In this document: positions 7,390 to 13,748 of the stretch, in pieces
Layout of the letters: each line of letters begins with the position of its first letter
How positions within the stretch are numbered: the stretch's first letter is position 1
Assembly (NCBI GenBank): GCA_017521485.1
Contig: JAFXCL010000047.1
Span: 1 to 35,478, forward strand
Direction of reading: 5' to 3'
Source of the DNA: Oscillospiraceae bacterium
GTDB taxonomy: Bacteria > Bacillota > Clostridia > Oscillospirales > Oscillospiraceae
DNA length: 35,478 bases
Made by a program: the position numbers and the translations under genes
The notes under the pieces: model-generated
Seen by the model: only the letters and a program-made list of their open reading frames with translations
The model's database searches: none
Told to the model about the DNA's origin: nothing

Positions 7390-9675
7390 ATGCAGCCTAA
7401 AATGTGTACAAGATGCAAGAAAAATGTAGCCGTTGTGTTCATTACCAAGATCGAAAACGGCGCTACACTTAACGAGGGTTATTGCCTTAAATGCGCCCGC
7501 AGTCTGGGAATTCCTCAGATCGATGCGGCAGTGAAGCAGATGGGCTTTTCGGAAGAAGATCTTGACAACCTGACAGATGAAATGAGCAGTATTTTCGGTC
7601 AGCGGGACGAGGACGGTGCTGAGGACGACGAGCGGGAGAGCCAGACGGCAACCTTCCCGCTGCTCAATCAGCTGTTCGGTTCTGCACCTATGCCAGAAAA
7701 AGCGGATGTTCCTGAAAAGAAGTCTGAGCAGGACAAGGAAAATCCCAAATCCGGTAAGAATAAAAAGCATAAATTCTTAGATACCTACTGTATGGACCTG
7801 ACCGGCAGAGCCCGGGAGGGAAAGCTAGATAAAGTGATCGGCCGGGATGTGGAAACCGAGCGGGTGATCCAGATCCTCAACAGAAGACAGAAGAATAATC
7901 CCTGCCTGATCGGTGAGCCCGGTGTGGGCAAAACCGCCATTGCAGAGGGTCTTGCCCAGCGGATCGCCGCAGGGAATGTGCCTTATAAGCTGCGGGATAA
8001 AGAGGTGTTCCTGTTAGACCTGACCGCACTGGTGGCAGGCACGCAATTTAGAGGCCAGTTCGAAAGCCGTATGAAGAGCCTCATTACCGAGATCAAAGCC
8101 TGCGGCAATATCATTCTGGTGATCGATGAGGTCCACAACCTTGTGGGCGCAGGCGACGCCGAAGGCTCTATGAACGCAGCCAACATCCTGAAGCCTGCCC
8201 TCTCCCGTGGAGAAATTCAGGTGATCGGTGCAACCACCTTTAACGAATACCGCAAGCATATTGAAAAGGATGCGGCACTGGAGCGCCGTTTCCAGCCGGT
8301 ATCTGTGGCTGAGCCTACCATTGAGGAGGCTTGCCAGATCATGCAGGGTATTGCCAAAAGTTATGCCAGCTTCCACGGCGTGTCCATCTCCGGTGAGATT
8401 GCCCGCCAGTGTGTGATTTTGTCCGAGCGGTATATTTCAGACCGCTTTTTGCCGGATAAAGCCATCGACCTGCTGGACGAGGCTTGTTCCGATCTGAATC
8501 TGCGCTGTAAGGAGATCAGTTTGCTTGCAGAAAAGCGGAAGGAGCGGGATGACTACGAGCTGGAGCTGCGGATGCTCAATGAAAATGCAGAGGAGCAGAA
8601 TTTTGAGCGCATTGCCATCCTGCGCAGTAAGCTGTGTCAGCTGGAAGAGGAGATCGGACAGCTGGAGCAGGTGCCCCCTCCTGCGGTGACTATGGAAAAC
8701 CTTGCCCGGATCATTGAGCTGTGGACGAAGATCCCGGCATCTAAGATCAAGGCCCAGGAATATGAGCAGATCAAGGGTCTTGCTGACCGACTGAAAAGCC
8801 ATATCGTCGGTCAGGATGAAGCGGTGGATGCAGTGTCCAGAGCCATTCGCAGAAATCGGGTGGGCATCAATCCCAAGAAACGCCCTGTATCCTTTATCTT
8901 TGTAGGACCTACCGGTGTGGGCAAGACGGAGCTGGTCAAATGTCTGTCAAACGACCTGTTCGATTCCGTTGACTCTCTGATCCGTCTGGATATGTCCGAG
9001 TATATGGAAAAGCATACGGTCTCCAAGCTGATCGGCTCGCCTCCCGGCTATGTGGGCTATGATGAGGCAGGTCAGCTGACGGAAAAGATCCGCCGAAAGC
9101 CTTACAGTGTGGTGCTGTTTGACGAGATCGAAAAGGCTCACCCGGATGTGCTGAATATTCTCTTGCAGGTTCTTGACGACGGTCGTATCACAGATGCACA
9201 AGGCAGAACCGTCAACTTTGAAAATGCCATCATTGTTATGACCTCCAACGCCGGCTCTGAGGGCAGGGTAGGAGGACTTGGCTTTGGTAAGACCGATAAA
9301 GACCAGACCCAGGAAAAGACAATGGCGGCACTCAAGGAATTTTTGCGGCCTGAGTTTATCAACCGTGTAGATGAGATCATCACCTTCAACCACCTGACGG
9401 AGGATAATTTCCTGAACATTGCAGACATTATGCTACAGGAACTGAAGGAAAGCCTGTCTTTGCGTGGCTTGGAGCTTAGCTGGGATGAAACCATTCGGGA
9501 TATGCTTGTAAAGGAAGCTTATTCTGTCACCTACGGTGCCCGGAATCTGCGCCGTACCATTCAGCGCCGTCTGGAGGATCCCATTTCCGAAAAGATCATT
9601 GACTCCTTTGAAAAGCCTATTTCTGCAATCCGCATCCGGGTCGCAGATGACCAAATCCTTGTGGAAACGAAGTAA
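7390..9675 (+). CDS. ClpE/ClpC-like AAA+ unfoldase with N-terminal zinc ribbon
   Basis: Hsp100 protein with two ATPase modules, 761 aa. It starts with a four-cysteine zinc ribbon (C6, C9, C32, C35) in place of the ClpC double N-domain, as in ClpE. An acidic linker leads to AAA-1 (Walker A GEPGVGKT at 175-182, Walker [12 protein letters not shown]), a short coiled-coil middle domain (about 380-440) and AAA-2 (Walker A GPTGVGKT at 506-513, Walker [12 protein letters not shown]). GGLGFGKT late in AAA-2 contains an LGF that fits the ClpP-docking loop. GGAG at 7378-7381 favours the ATG at 7390 over the GTG at 7381. It is monocistronic, closed by a strong terminator. I see no CtsR or CIRCE operator in the 76-nt upstream gap. 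Confidence 0.88.
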   Translation: MQPKMCTRCKKNVAVVFITKIENGATLNEGYCLKCARSLGIPQIDAAVKQMGFSEEDLDNLTDEMSSIFGQRDEDGAEDDERESQTATFPLLNQLFGSAPMPEKADVPEKKSEQDKENPKSGKNKKHKFLDTYCMDLTGRAREGKLDKVIGRDVETERVIQILNRRQKNNPCLIGEPGVGKTAIAEGLAQRIAAGNVPYKLRDKEVFLLDLTALVAGTQFRGQFESRMKSLITEIKACGNIILVIDEVHNLVGAGDAEGSMNAANILKPALSRGEIQVIGATTFNEYRKHIEKDAALERRFQPVSVAEPTIEEACQIMQGIAKSYASFHGVSISGEIARQCVILSERYISDRFLPDKAIDLLDEACSDLNLRCKEISLLAEKRKERDDYELELRMLNENAEEQNFERIAILRSKLCQLEEEIGQLEQVPPPAVTMENLARIIELWTKIPASKIKAQEYEQIKGLADRLKSHIVGQDEAVDAVSRAIRRNRVGINPKKRPVSFIFVGPTGVGKTELVKCLSNDLFDSVDSLIRLDMSEYMEKHTVSKLIGSPPGYVGYDEAGQLTEKIRRKPYSVVLFDEIEKAHPDVLNILLQVLDDGRITDAQGRTVNFENAIIVMTSNAGSEGRVGGLGFGKTDKDQTQEKTMAALKEFLRPEFINRVDEIITFNHLTEDNFLNIADIMLQELKESLSLRGLELSWDETIRDMLVKEAYSVTYGARNLRRTIQRRLEDPISEKIIDSFEKPISAIRIRVADDQILVETK

Positions 9676-9681
9676 AAAAGT

Positions 9682-9716
9682 ACATCCACCGGCATTAGCC
9701 GGTGGATGTGTTTTTT
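9682..9716. terminator. bidirectional terminator between clpE-like gene and the 58-codon ORF
   Basis: A perfect 12-bp stem, ACATCCACCGGC (9682-9693) with GCCGGTGGATGT (9698-9709), and loop atta. On the + strand G and six T follow; on the - strand an A-rich flank (9674-9679) gives a T run. It can therefore serve both convergent genes. Confidence 0.9.
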
Positions 9717-9891
9717 ACAGGTCAAACTCCTGTGTAAGCTTGTCAGAAACCTGCCATGCCAGATCCTCGACCTTATTTGCTGCCCTTGCAGCCAAACGGC
9801 GGGTAGGATTGTTTTTCGGCATAGTCAGAATGGCAACTGCACCCACAGCTGCGCCGATTCCCAATGTGAGCGCCCAGCTTTTTACCTGCAT
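9715..9891 (-). CDS. small membrane-anchored protein, 58 aa, unknown function
   Basis: A short reading frame on the - strand: start codon at 9889-9891, stop at 9715-9717. The protein begins MQVKSWALTLGIGAAVGAVA, so a single hydrophobic Gly/Ala-rich segment (about residues 5-23) sits at the N-terminus. A basic stretch (PKNNPTRRLAARAANK) and a charged amphipathic tail ending in LTQEFDL follow. AAGGAGGT lies 6-7 nt before the ATG, a near-perfect Shine-Dalgarno. It converges on the clpE-like gene and shares its terminator. The layout recalls small YtxH-like or membrane-tethered helical proteins, but I do not recognise a family. Start, ribosome binding site and terminator together make it likely to be a real gene. 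Confidence 0.75.
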   Translation of the reverse strand: MQVKSWALTLGIGAAVGAVAILTMPKNNPTRRLAARAANKVEDLAWQVSDKLTQEFDL

Positions 9892-9956
9892 AAAAGCACC
9901 TCCTTCCAGTCTTAGTATGCCCGCGGAATGGGAAAAACCAGTTGGAAAGGTTTCTC

Positions 9957-9985
9957 TTTTCAGGCAGAGAATTTTATGCTATAAT
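9957..9985 (+). promoter_or_regulatory. extended -10 promoter for the OMPDC-like gene
   Basis: TGCTATAAT at 9977-9985 is an extended -10. A weak -35, TTTTCA (9957-9962), lies 17 nt upstream. The transcript would start about 20 nt before the ATG, with GGAGGT at 10002-10007. Confidence 0.6.
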
Positions 9986-10013
9986 AAAAGAAAAGGGATG
10001 TGGAGGTAAGTGT

Positions 10014-10865
10014 ATGTCCATTGATAAGCTGCAAAAGAAGATACGAAAACTGAAAAATCCTACCATTGTAGACCTGACGATGACACAGGAGGATATTGCA
10101 CCGACAGTGTTGGCAGAAGCAGGTGCATTTCTGCCTGCCTATGAAAAGGTCTGTACAGAACTGCTGGAAGGACTACAGGAAATCGTCCCTGCTGTGCGGT
10201 TGGATTTTAACTGCTTTGTCATTTATGGCACACAAGGACTATCTGTGCTGGATCGACTGCTGAAGGTTGCGAAGGAAAAGGAATATTTTGTACTGCTGGA
10301 TGGACTGAATTCCGATAAAACTGCCGTTGCCGACTATGCATTGCATATGCCCTGTGACGGACTGAGTCTTATGCCTTATCTGGGCAGCGACCATATCAAA
10401 ACTTATACACAGGGTCTTGCAGAAAACGATAAAAGTCTGTTCGTGACCCTCCGCACCCCTAACCGCTCCGCATCGGAAATTCAGGACCTGATGACCGGCT
10501 CCCGCTTGGTCCATCAGGCGGCAGCAGATGTTCTTGGCCGCTTGGGCGAGGGATTGATCGGTAAATGCGGCTACACCCAAATTGCTGCCACAGCTGCCGC
10601 CAATGCCCCGGACAGCCTGCGCCATCTACGCTCCAAATATAACCGGCTGTTCCTTTTGGTAGACGGCTACGATTACAGCAATGCCAATGCCAAAAATTGC
10701 AGCTACGCTTTCGACCAGTTCGGCCACGGCGCAGTCGTCTGCTCCGGCACAGGCATTACCGCTGCCTGGAAAGAGCAGGGGGATGAAAGTAACTATGTGC
10801 AATGTGCGGTAGAAGCTGCCCACAAAATGCAGAAAAACATCCTGCGATATATTACAATTTTGTAA
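10014..10865 (+). CDS. OMP-decarboxylase-fold protein lacking the catalytic lysine
   Basis: 283 aa. The overall pattern follows type-2 orotidine 5'-phosphate decarboxylase (PyrF): an N-terminal KNPTIV strand, a middle VPAVRLDFNCFVIYGTQGL strand-helix and a C-terminal AVEAAHKMQKNIL helix. However, the active-site DxKxxD motif is DGLNSD (D96-D101) with leucine at residue 98, where the proton-donating lysine should be. The LDP substrate motif after NPTIV is DLT, and the phosphate loop is SGTGITAAW rather than the Gly-rich PGxGAQGG type. It is therefore unlikely to decarboxylate OMP and may be a repurposed barrel or pseudoenzyme. GGAGGT (10002-10007) supports the ATG. No pyrimidine gene is nearby; it is flanked by its own promoter and terminator. 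Fold assignment is moderately sure, function unknown. Confidence 0.7.
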   Translation: MSIDKLQKKIRKLKNPTIVDLTMTQEDIAPTVLAEAGAFLPAYEKVCTELLEGLQEIVPAVRLDFNCFVIYGTQGLSVLDRLLKVAKEKEYFVLLDGLNSDKTAVADYALHMPCDGLSLMPYLGSDHIKTYTQGLAENDKSLFVTLRTPNRSASEIQDLMTGSRLVHQAAADVLGRLGEGLIGKCGYTQIAATAAANAPDSLRHLRSKYNRLFLLVDGYDYSNANAKNCSYAFDQFGHGAVVCSGTGITAAWKEQGDESNYVQCAVEAAHKMQKNILRYITIL

Positions 10866-10905
10866 AACATCGGCGCGCTGCCCTTTTGCAGCGCGCCAAA
10901 TGTTT
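10864..10905. terminator. bidirectional terminator hairpin
   Basis: A perfect 10-bp stem, GGCGCGCTGC (10872-10881) with GCAGCGCGCC (10888-10897), flanked by AAACAT and ATGTTT that can extend it. It lies between the OMPDC-like gene and the convergent lipoprotein gene. The T run is short on both strands. Confidence 0.75.
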
Positions 10906-11188
10906 ATCCCATTGCTCCGTCTGATGCACCCATGTTTCCCTGGGTGCTTTCGCTTGTGTCCAGCAGACCGCTGTCAGGTAACATGCTGTCCATAGTGGGA
11001 TCGGGAAGATCGGGCAAAATGGTGTCCATTGTGGGAGAAGTGCTGGGTACGGTTGTAAAAGTAGTGGGGGGAACGGTAGTTGCAGTTGTGGGTGCGGTGG
11101 TCGGTGTAGTCTGGCTGTCCTTTCTGCCGCAAGCGCACAAAGAAAGGCTCAGCACAAGCACCAACGCAATGCTTGCAAATTTCTTCAT
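10904..11188 (-). CDS. small Thr-rich lipoprotein
   Basis: 94 aa from the ATG at 11186-11188, chosen because AGGAGG ends 6 nt before it; two further in-frame ATGs lie upstream, one of them directly abutting AGGAGG. The signal peptide (KKFASIALVLVLSLS) ends in a clostridial lipobox LCAC with C20 as the probable lipidated residue, followed by GRK. A low-complexity Thr/Pro/Val linker (about 26-52) follows. Then come two short repeats, TMDTILPD and TMDSMLPD, and a Ser/Gly/Met-rich end. It would be tethered to the outer face of the membrane with the Thr-rich part spanning the wall. I recognise no domain. Expressed divergently from the ferredoxin gene. Confidence 0.75.
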   Translation of the reverse strand: MKKFASIALVLVLSLSLCACGRKDSQTTPTTAPTTATTVPPTTFTTVPSTSPTMDTILPDLPDPTMDSMLPDSGLLDTSESTQGNMGASDGAMG

Positions 11189-11290
11189 ATTCATCCTCCT
11201 GTTAAATTGCTTCACAGCTAGTATTTACTTAAAACGAGAAATTAGACTGGGAATTTTAGTCACTTGTTTTTGAAAAATACAAATAAACCA

Positions 11291-11319
11291 TTGCTATTTT
11301 ATGACAGTTCCTGTATAAT
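11291..11319 (+). promoter_or_regulatory. sigma-A-type promoter for the ferredoxin gene
   Basis: TTGCTA (11291-11296), 17-nt spacer, TATAAT (11314-11319). About 35 nt lie between it and the ATG at 11355, and AGGAG is at 11339-11343. Confidence 0.75.
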
Positions 11320-11354
11320 AATTTCGAAATATGAATAAAGGAGAATACTTTTCT

Positions 11355-11738
11355 ATGAAAAGACTCGGTGTAAAAAAAGATGTCCAGTGTATGGCATGCT
11401 TGGAATGTGTTCGTGCCTGCTCTGTTGCATTCTACAAGGAATTTAATGAGGATCTGTCCTGCATCAAAATTGTGGAAAAGAACGGTGCAGCCAAGCCTAT
11501 GACCTGTATCCAGTGCGGTAAGTGTGAAAAGGCTTGTGAAGCCGGTGCAATCACCCAGAATCCCAAGGGCGTTTATATGATCAATAAAAAGCTCTGCACC
11601 TCCTGCGGTAAGTGCGCAGAGGTCTGTCCCATGAAGGTTATGGTCGCTCCTGCGGAAGGTCCTACCACCAAGTGTATCGCCTGCGGTATTTGCGTAAAGG
11701 CTTGTCCCATGGAAGTGCTGGAAATCATCGAAAAGTAA
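11355..11738 (+). CDS. 4Fe-4S polyferredoxin (HycB/CooF-like electron transfer protein)
   Basis: 127 aa, cytoplasmic, 17 cysteines. Four CxxCxxCxxxC motifs are visible in order: CMACLECVRAC, CIQCGKCEKAC, CTSCGKCAEVC and CIACGICVKAC, enough for four [4Fe-4S] clusters. The last two carry a following Pro-Met, typical of bacterial ferredoxin folds. This arrangement resembles the electron-transfer subunits of hydrogenases, formate dehydrogenases or CO dehydrogenase (HycB, CooF), but it is shorter and has no catalytic subunit beside it. I chose the ATG at 11355 because AGGAG lies 11 nt upstream; the ATG at 11331 precedes the ribosome binding site. It is monocistronic, bracketed by a promoter and a terminator. 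The redox partner is unknown. Confidence 0.88.
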   Translation: MKRLGVKKDVQCMACLECVRACSVAFYKEFNEDLSCIKIVEKNGAAKPMTCIQCGKCEKACEAGAITQNPKGVYMINKKLCTSCGKCAEVCPMKVMVAPAEGPTTKCIACGICVKACPMEVLEIIEK

Positions 11739-11745
11739 ATACATA

Positions 11746-11774
11746 AAAGTAGCTGGTCACCCAGCTGCTTTTTT
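11746..11774 (+). terminator. intrinsic terminator after the ferredoxin gene
   Basis: AGCTGG (11751-11756), loop tcac, CCAGCT (11761-11766), extended by AAAAG/CTTTT pairing, ending in six T (11769-11774). Confidence 0.88.
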
Positions 11775-11798
11775 AATTTGTCAATAGGTATTGTGCAA

Positions 11799-11813
11799 TT
11801 GTCATTTTGACAA
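11799..11813. repeat. inverted repeat, possible operator upstream of murB
   Basis: TTGTCA (11799-11804), 3-nt spacer, TGACAA (11808-11813): a perfect 6-bp palindrome about 30 nt upstream of the murB -35 element. A further TTGTCA half-site is at 11778-11783. No T run follows, so it is not a terminator. I cannot assign a regulator. Confidence 0.35.
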
Positions 11814-11842
11814 CAAAAAGTTGAAAAATCCCATAGTAATAA

Positions 11843-11871
11843 TTGCAAATCGGTAACAAATATGATATACT
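11843..11871 (+). promoter_or_regulatory. promoter for murB-whiA-dnaE
   Basis: TTGCAA (11843-11848), 17-nt spacer, TATACT (11866-11871), with TGa just before the -10. GGAGG (11890-11894) and ATG (11900) follow. Confidence 0.75.
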
Positions 11872-11899
11872 GTATTAGATCATATACCCGGAGGCGTTT

Positions 11900-12811
11900 A
11901 TGATGGAATTGACAACTTTTCAGCAGAAAATCTCTGCATTATTACCTCAAATAGAGCTTCGTTTTAACGAGCCGATGGCAAAGCATACCTCCTTCCGGAT
12001 CGGCGGACCGGCGGAAGTGATGGCGCTGCCTAAAAACAAGGAAGAATTGGCAGAAATTTTAAAAGCGTCCGCCTTATTGGACACAAAGCCTGCTATCTTA
12101 GGCGCAGGAACAAACATCCTTGCACCGGATGATGGGATGCCCGGATTGGTAATTTGCCTGAAAGACTGCTTAGGTGGTATGGAACGCATCAGCAGCACCG
12201 AGATTCAGGTTGCCGCAGGCGTCACTATGACAAGAGCTGCGGTCTTTTCGGCAAACCTGGGCTTGTCCGGAATGGAATTTGCCCACGGAATTCCCGGTAC
12301 GGTAGGCGGCGGCGTGTATATGAATGCAGGCGCTTACGGCGGCGAGATATGCCAGATCTGCAAACGTGTAGATGTGATGGATATGGATGGAAACATCCAG
12401 ACCCTGAAAGGGGAGGAAATGGAATTTTCCTATCGCCACAGCCGTCTGGAGGAGGAAGACCGGATCGTGCTGAGTGCTGTGTTTACCCTGACCGAAAAGC
12501 CGGTGGAGGAGATCCGCGCTGTTATTCAGGATCTGATGAACCGCCGGAAAACCTCACAGCCTCTGGACCTGCCCTCTGCCGGTTCTGCATTCAAGCGGCC
12601 TGCCCAGGGCTATGCAGCGGCGCTGATCGATCAGGCCGGGCTGAAAGGCTTCCGGGTGGGTGACGCAGCGGTTTCCGAAAAACACGCTGGCTTTGCAGTG
12701 AATTTAGGCGCAGCCACGGCAAAAGATGTACGCAGCCTGCTAAAGCAGGTTTCCGATAAAGTATATGGCGATACCGGTATCCGCTTAGAACCGGAAGTTA
12801 GAATCTGGTAA
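11900..12811 (+). CDS. murB: UDP-N-acetylmuramate dehydrogenase MurB
   Basis: FAD enzyme that reduces UDP-GlcNAc-enolpyruvate to UDP-MurNAc with NADPH, in the cytoplasmic stage of peptidoglycan synthesis. 303 aa, type II (Gram-positive) length. FAD-binding residues are in HTSFRIGGPA, LGAGTN and GIPGTVGGGVYMNAGAYGGE (from about residue 130). The substrate-binding FSYRHSRL and the catalytic serine motif SAGSAFKRP follow, and the C-terminal glutamate is in LEPEVRIW. Two adjacent ATG codons, 11900 and 11903, both fit the GGAGG. It heads a cluster with whiA 22 nt downstream. Confidence 0.96.
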   Translation: MMELTTFQQKISALLPQIELRFNEPMAKHTSFRIGGPAEVMALPKNKEELAEILKASALLDTKPAILGAGTNILAPDDGMPGLVICLKDCLGGMERISSTEIQVAAGVTMTRAAVFSANLGLSGMEFAHGIPGTVGGGVYMNAGAYGGEICQICKRVDVMDMDGNIQTLKGEEMEFSYRHSRLEEEDRIVLSAVFTLTEKPVEEIRAVIQDLMNRRKTSQPLDLPSAGSAFKRPAQGYAAALIDQAGLKGFRVGDAAVSEKHAGFAVNLGAATAKDVRSLLKQVSDKVYGDTGIRLEPEVRIW

Positions 12812-12833
12812 ACAAAGAAGGGAGGCGACCAAA

Positions 12834-13748
12834 ATGGCAATGTCCTTTTCAGGCTCTGCAAAGGCAGAGATCTGCCGCACCGTTCCCCAGAGAAGCTGCT
12901 GTGCACTGGCGGAATGCTTTGGAATATTGCTGTTTTGCAACAGCTTCTCATCTGACTGTATCCGCATTATTACAGAAAGCCGCGAATTTGCACAATGCCT
13001 TCCTAAGCTGTTCAAAAAAGCCTTTCGCATTACCTTTGACAGCATCCCTCAGGAGGATGCACCGGGCAAGCTGAATTTCCAGATCACCGATTCCTCTAAG
13101 ATCAGTTCCATTATGAACACCTACGGCTTCGATGCAAAGGGAACATTCTGCCTGCATCTGAATTTGCCTGTGGTGGAGGATAGCTGCTGCAAGACAGCCT
13201 TTCTCCGAGGCGCATTTCTGGCAGGCGGTTCTGTGACTGATCCTGTAAAAGGCTACCACCTGGAAATGACAACCACCCACCAAAGCGTGGCAAGAGAGAC
13301 CTTCAGTCTGATGGAGGATGTGCTGGGCTTTCAGCCAAAAACTGCCAGCCGTGGCGGCTCGCAGGTGCTGTATTTTAAGCAAAGTGACATGATTTCCGAT
13401 GTGCTTACCTTCCTGGGCGCACCGGTTGCGGCAATGGGCATTATGGAAGCGAGACTGGAAAAGGAACTCAACAACAAAGTCAATCGCCGCTGCAACTGCG
13501 ACGATGCCAATACCTCTAAGGTGGTGGAGGCAGCACAGGAACAGCTTGCCGCCATCCGCACCCTGAAAGAGAAGGGCCTGTTGGAGCATTTGCCCAAGAA
13601 GCTTCTGCAGGCAGCCATCGCCCGGGAGGAAAACCCGGAATATTCTCTGACAGAACTGGCAGCCCTTATGGAGCCGCCTATTACAAAACCGGCTATGAAC
13701 CACCGCCTGCAAAAGCTGGTGGCAATGGCAAAGGAGGAAAGACCATGA
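12834..13748 (+). CDS. whiA: WhiA sporulation/cell-division DNA-binding protein
   Basis: 304 aa. The N-terminal part is a degenerate LAGLIDADG homing-endonuclease fold with FLRGAFLAGGSVTDP (about residues 123-137). The C-terminal helix-turn-helix (about 220-300) contains RRCNCDDANTSKVV and LTELAALM. WhiA is not a nuclease; it acts in sporulation in actinomycetes and in division and chromosome segregation in Firmicutes. GGGAGG lies upstream of the ATG. In most Firmicutes whiA follows rapZ and yvcK; here it follows murB directly and its stop overlaps the dnaE start (ATGA), implying translational coupling. Confidence 0.95.
   Translation: MAMSFSGSAKAEICRTVPQRSCCALAECFGILLFCNSFSSDCIRIITESREFAQCLPKLFKKAFRITFDSIPQEDAPGKLNFQITDSSKISSIMNTYGFDAKGTFCLHLNLPVVEDSCCKTAFLRGAFLAGGSVTDPVKGYHLEMTTTHQSVARETFSLMEDVLGFQPKTASRGGSQVLYFKQSDMISDVLTFLGAPVAAMGIMEARLEKELNNKVNRRCNCDDANTSKVVEAAQEQLAAIRTLKEKGLLEHLPKKLLQAAIAREENPEYSLTELAALMEPPITKPAMNHRLQKLVAMAKEERP

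Noticed and set aside
10014-10865. Calling this gene pyrF
   Set aside because: The catalytic lysine and other signature residues are absent, so the symbol would imply an activity the sequence does not support.
12834-13748. LAGLIDADG-like motif suggesting a homing endonuclease or mobile intron
   Set aside because: The motif belongs to WhiA, which carries a degenerate, non-nuclease version plus a C-terminal HTH; no intron or intein boundaries are present.
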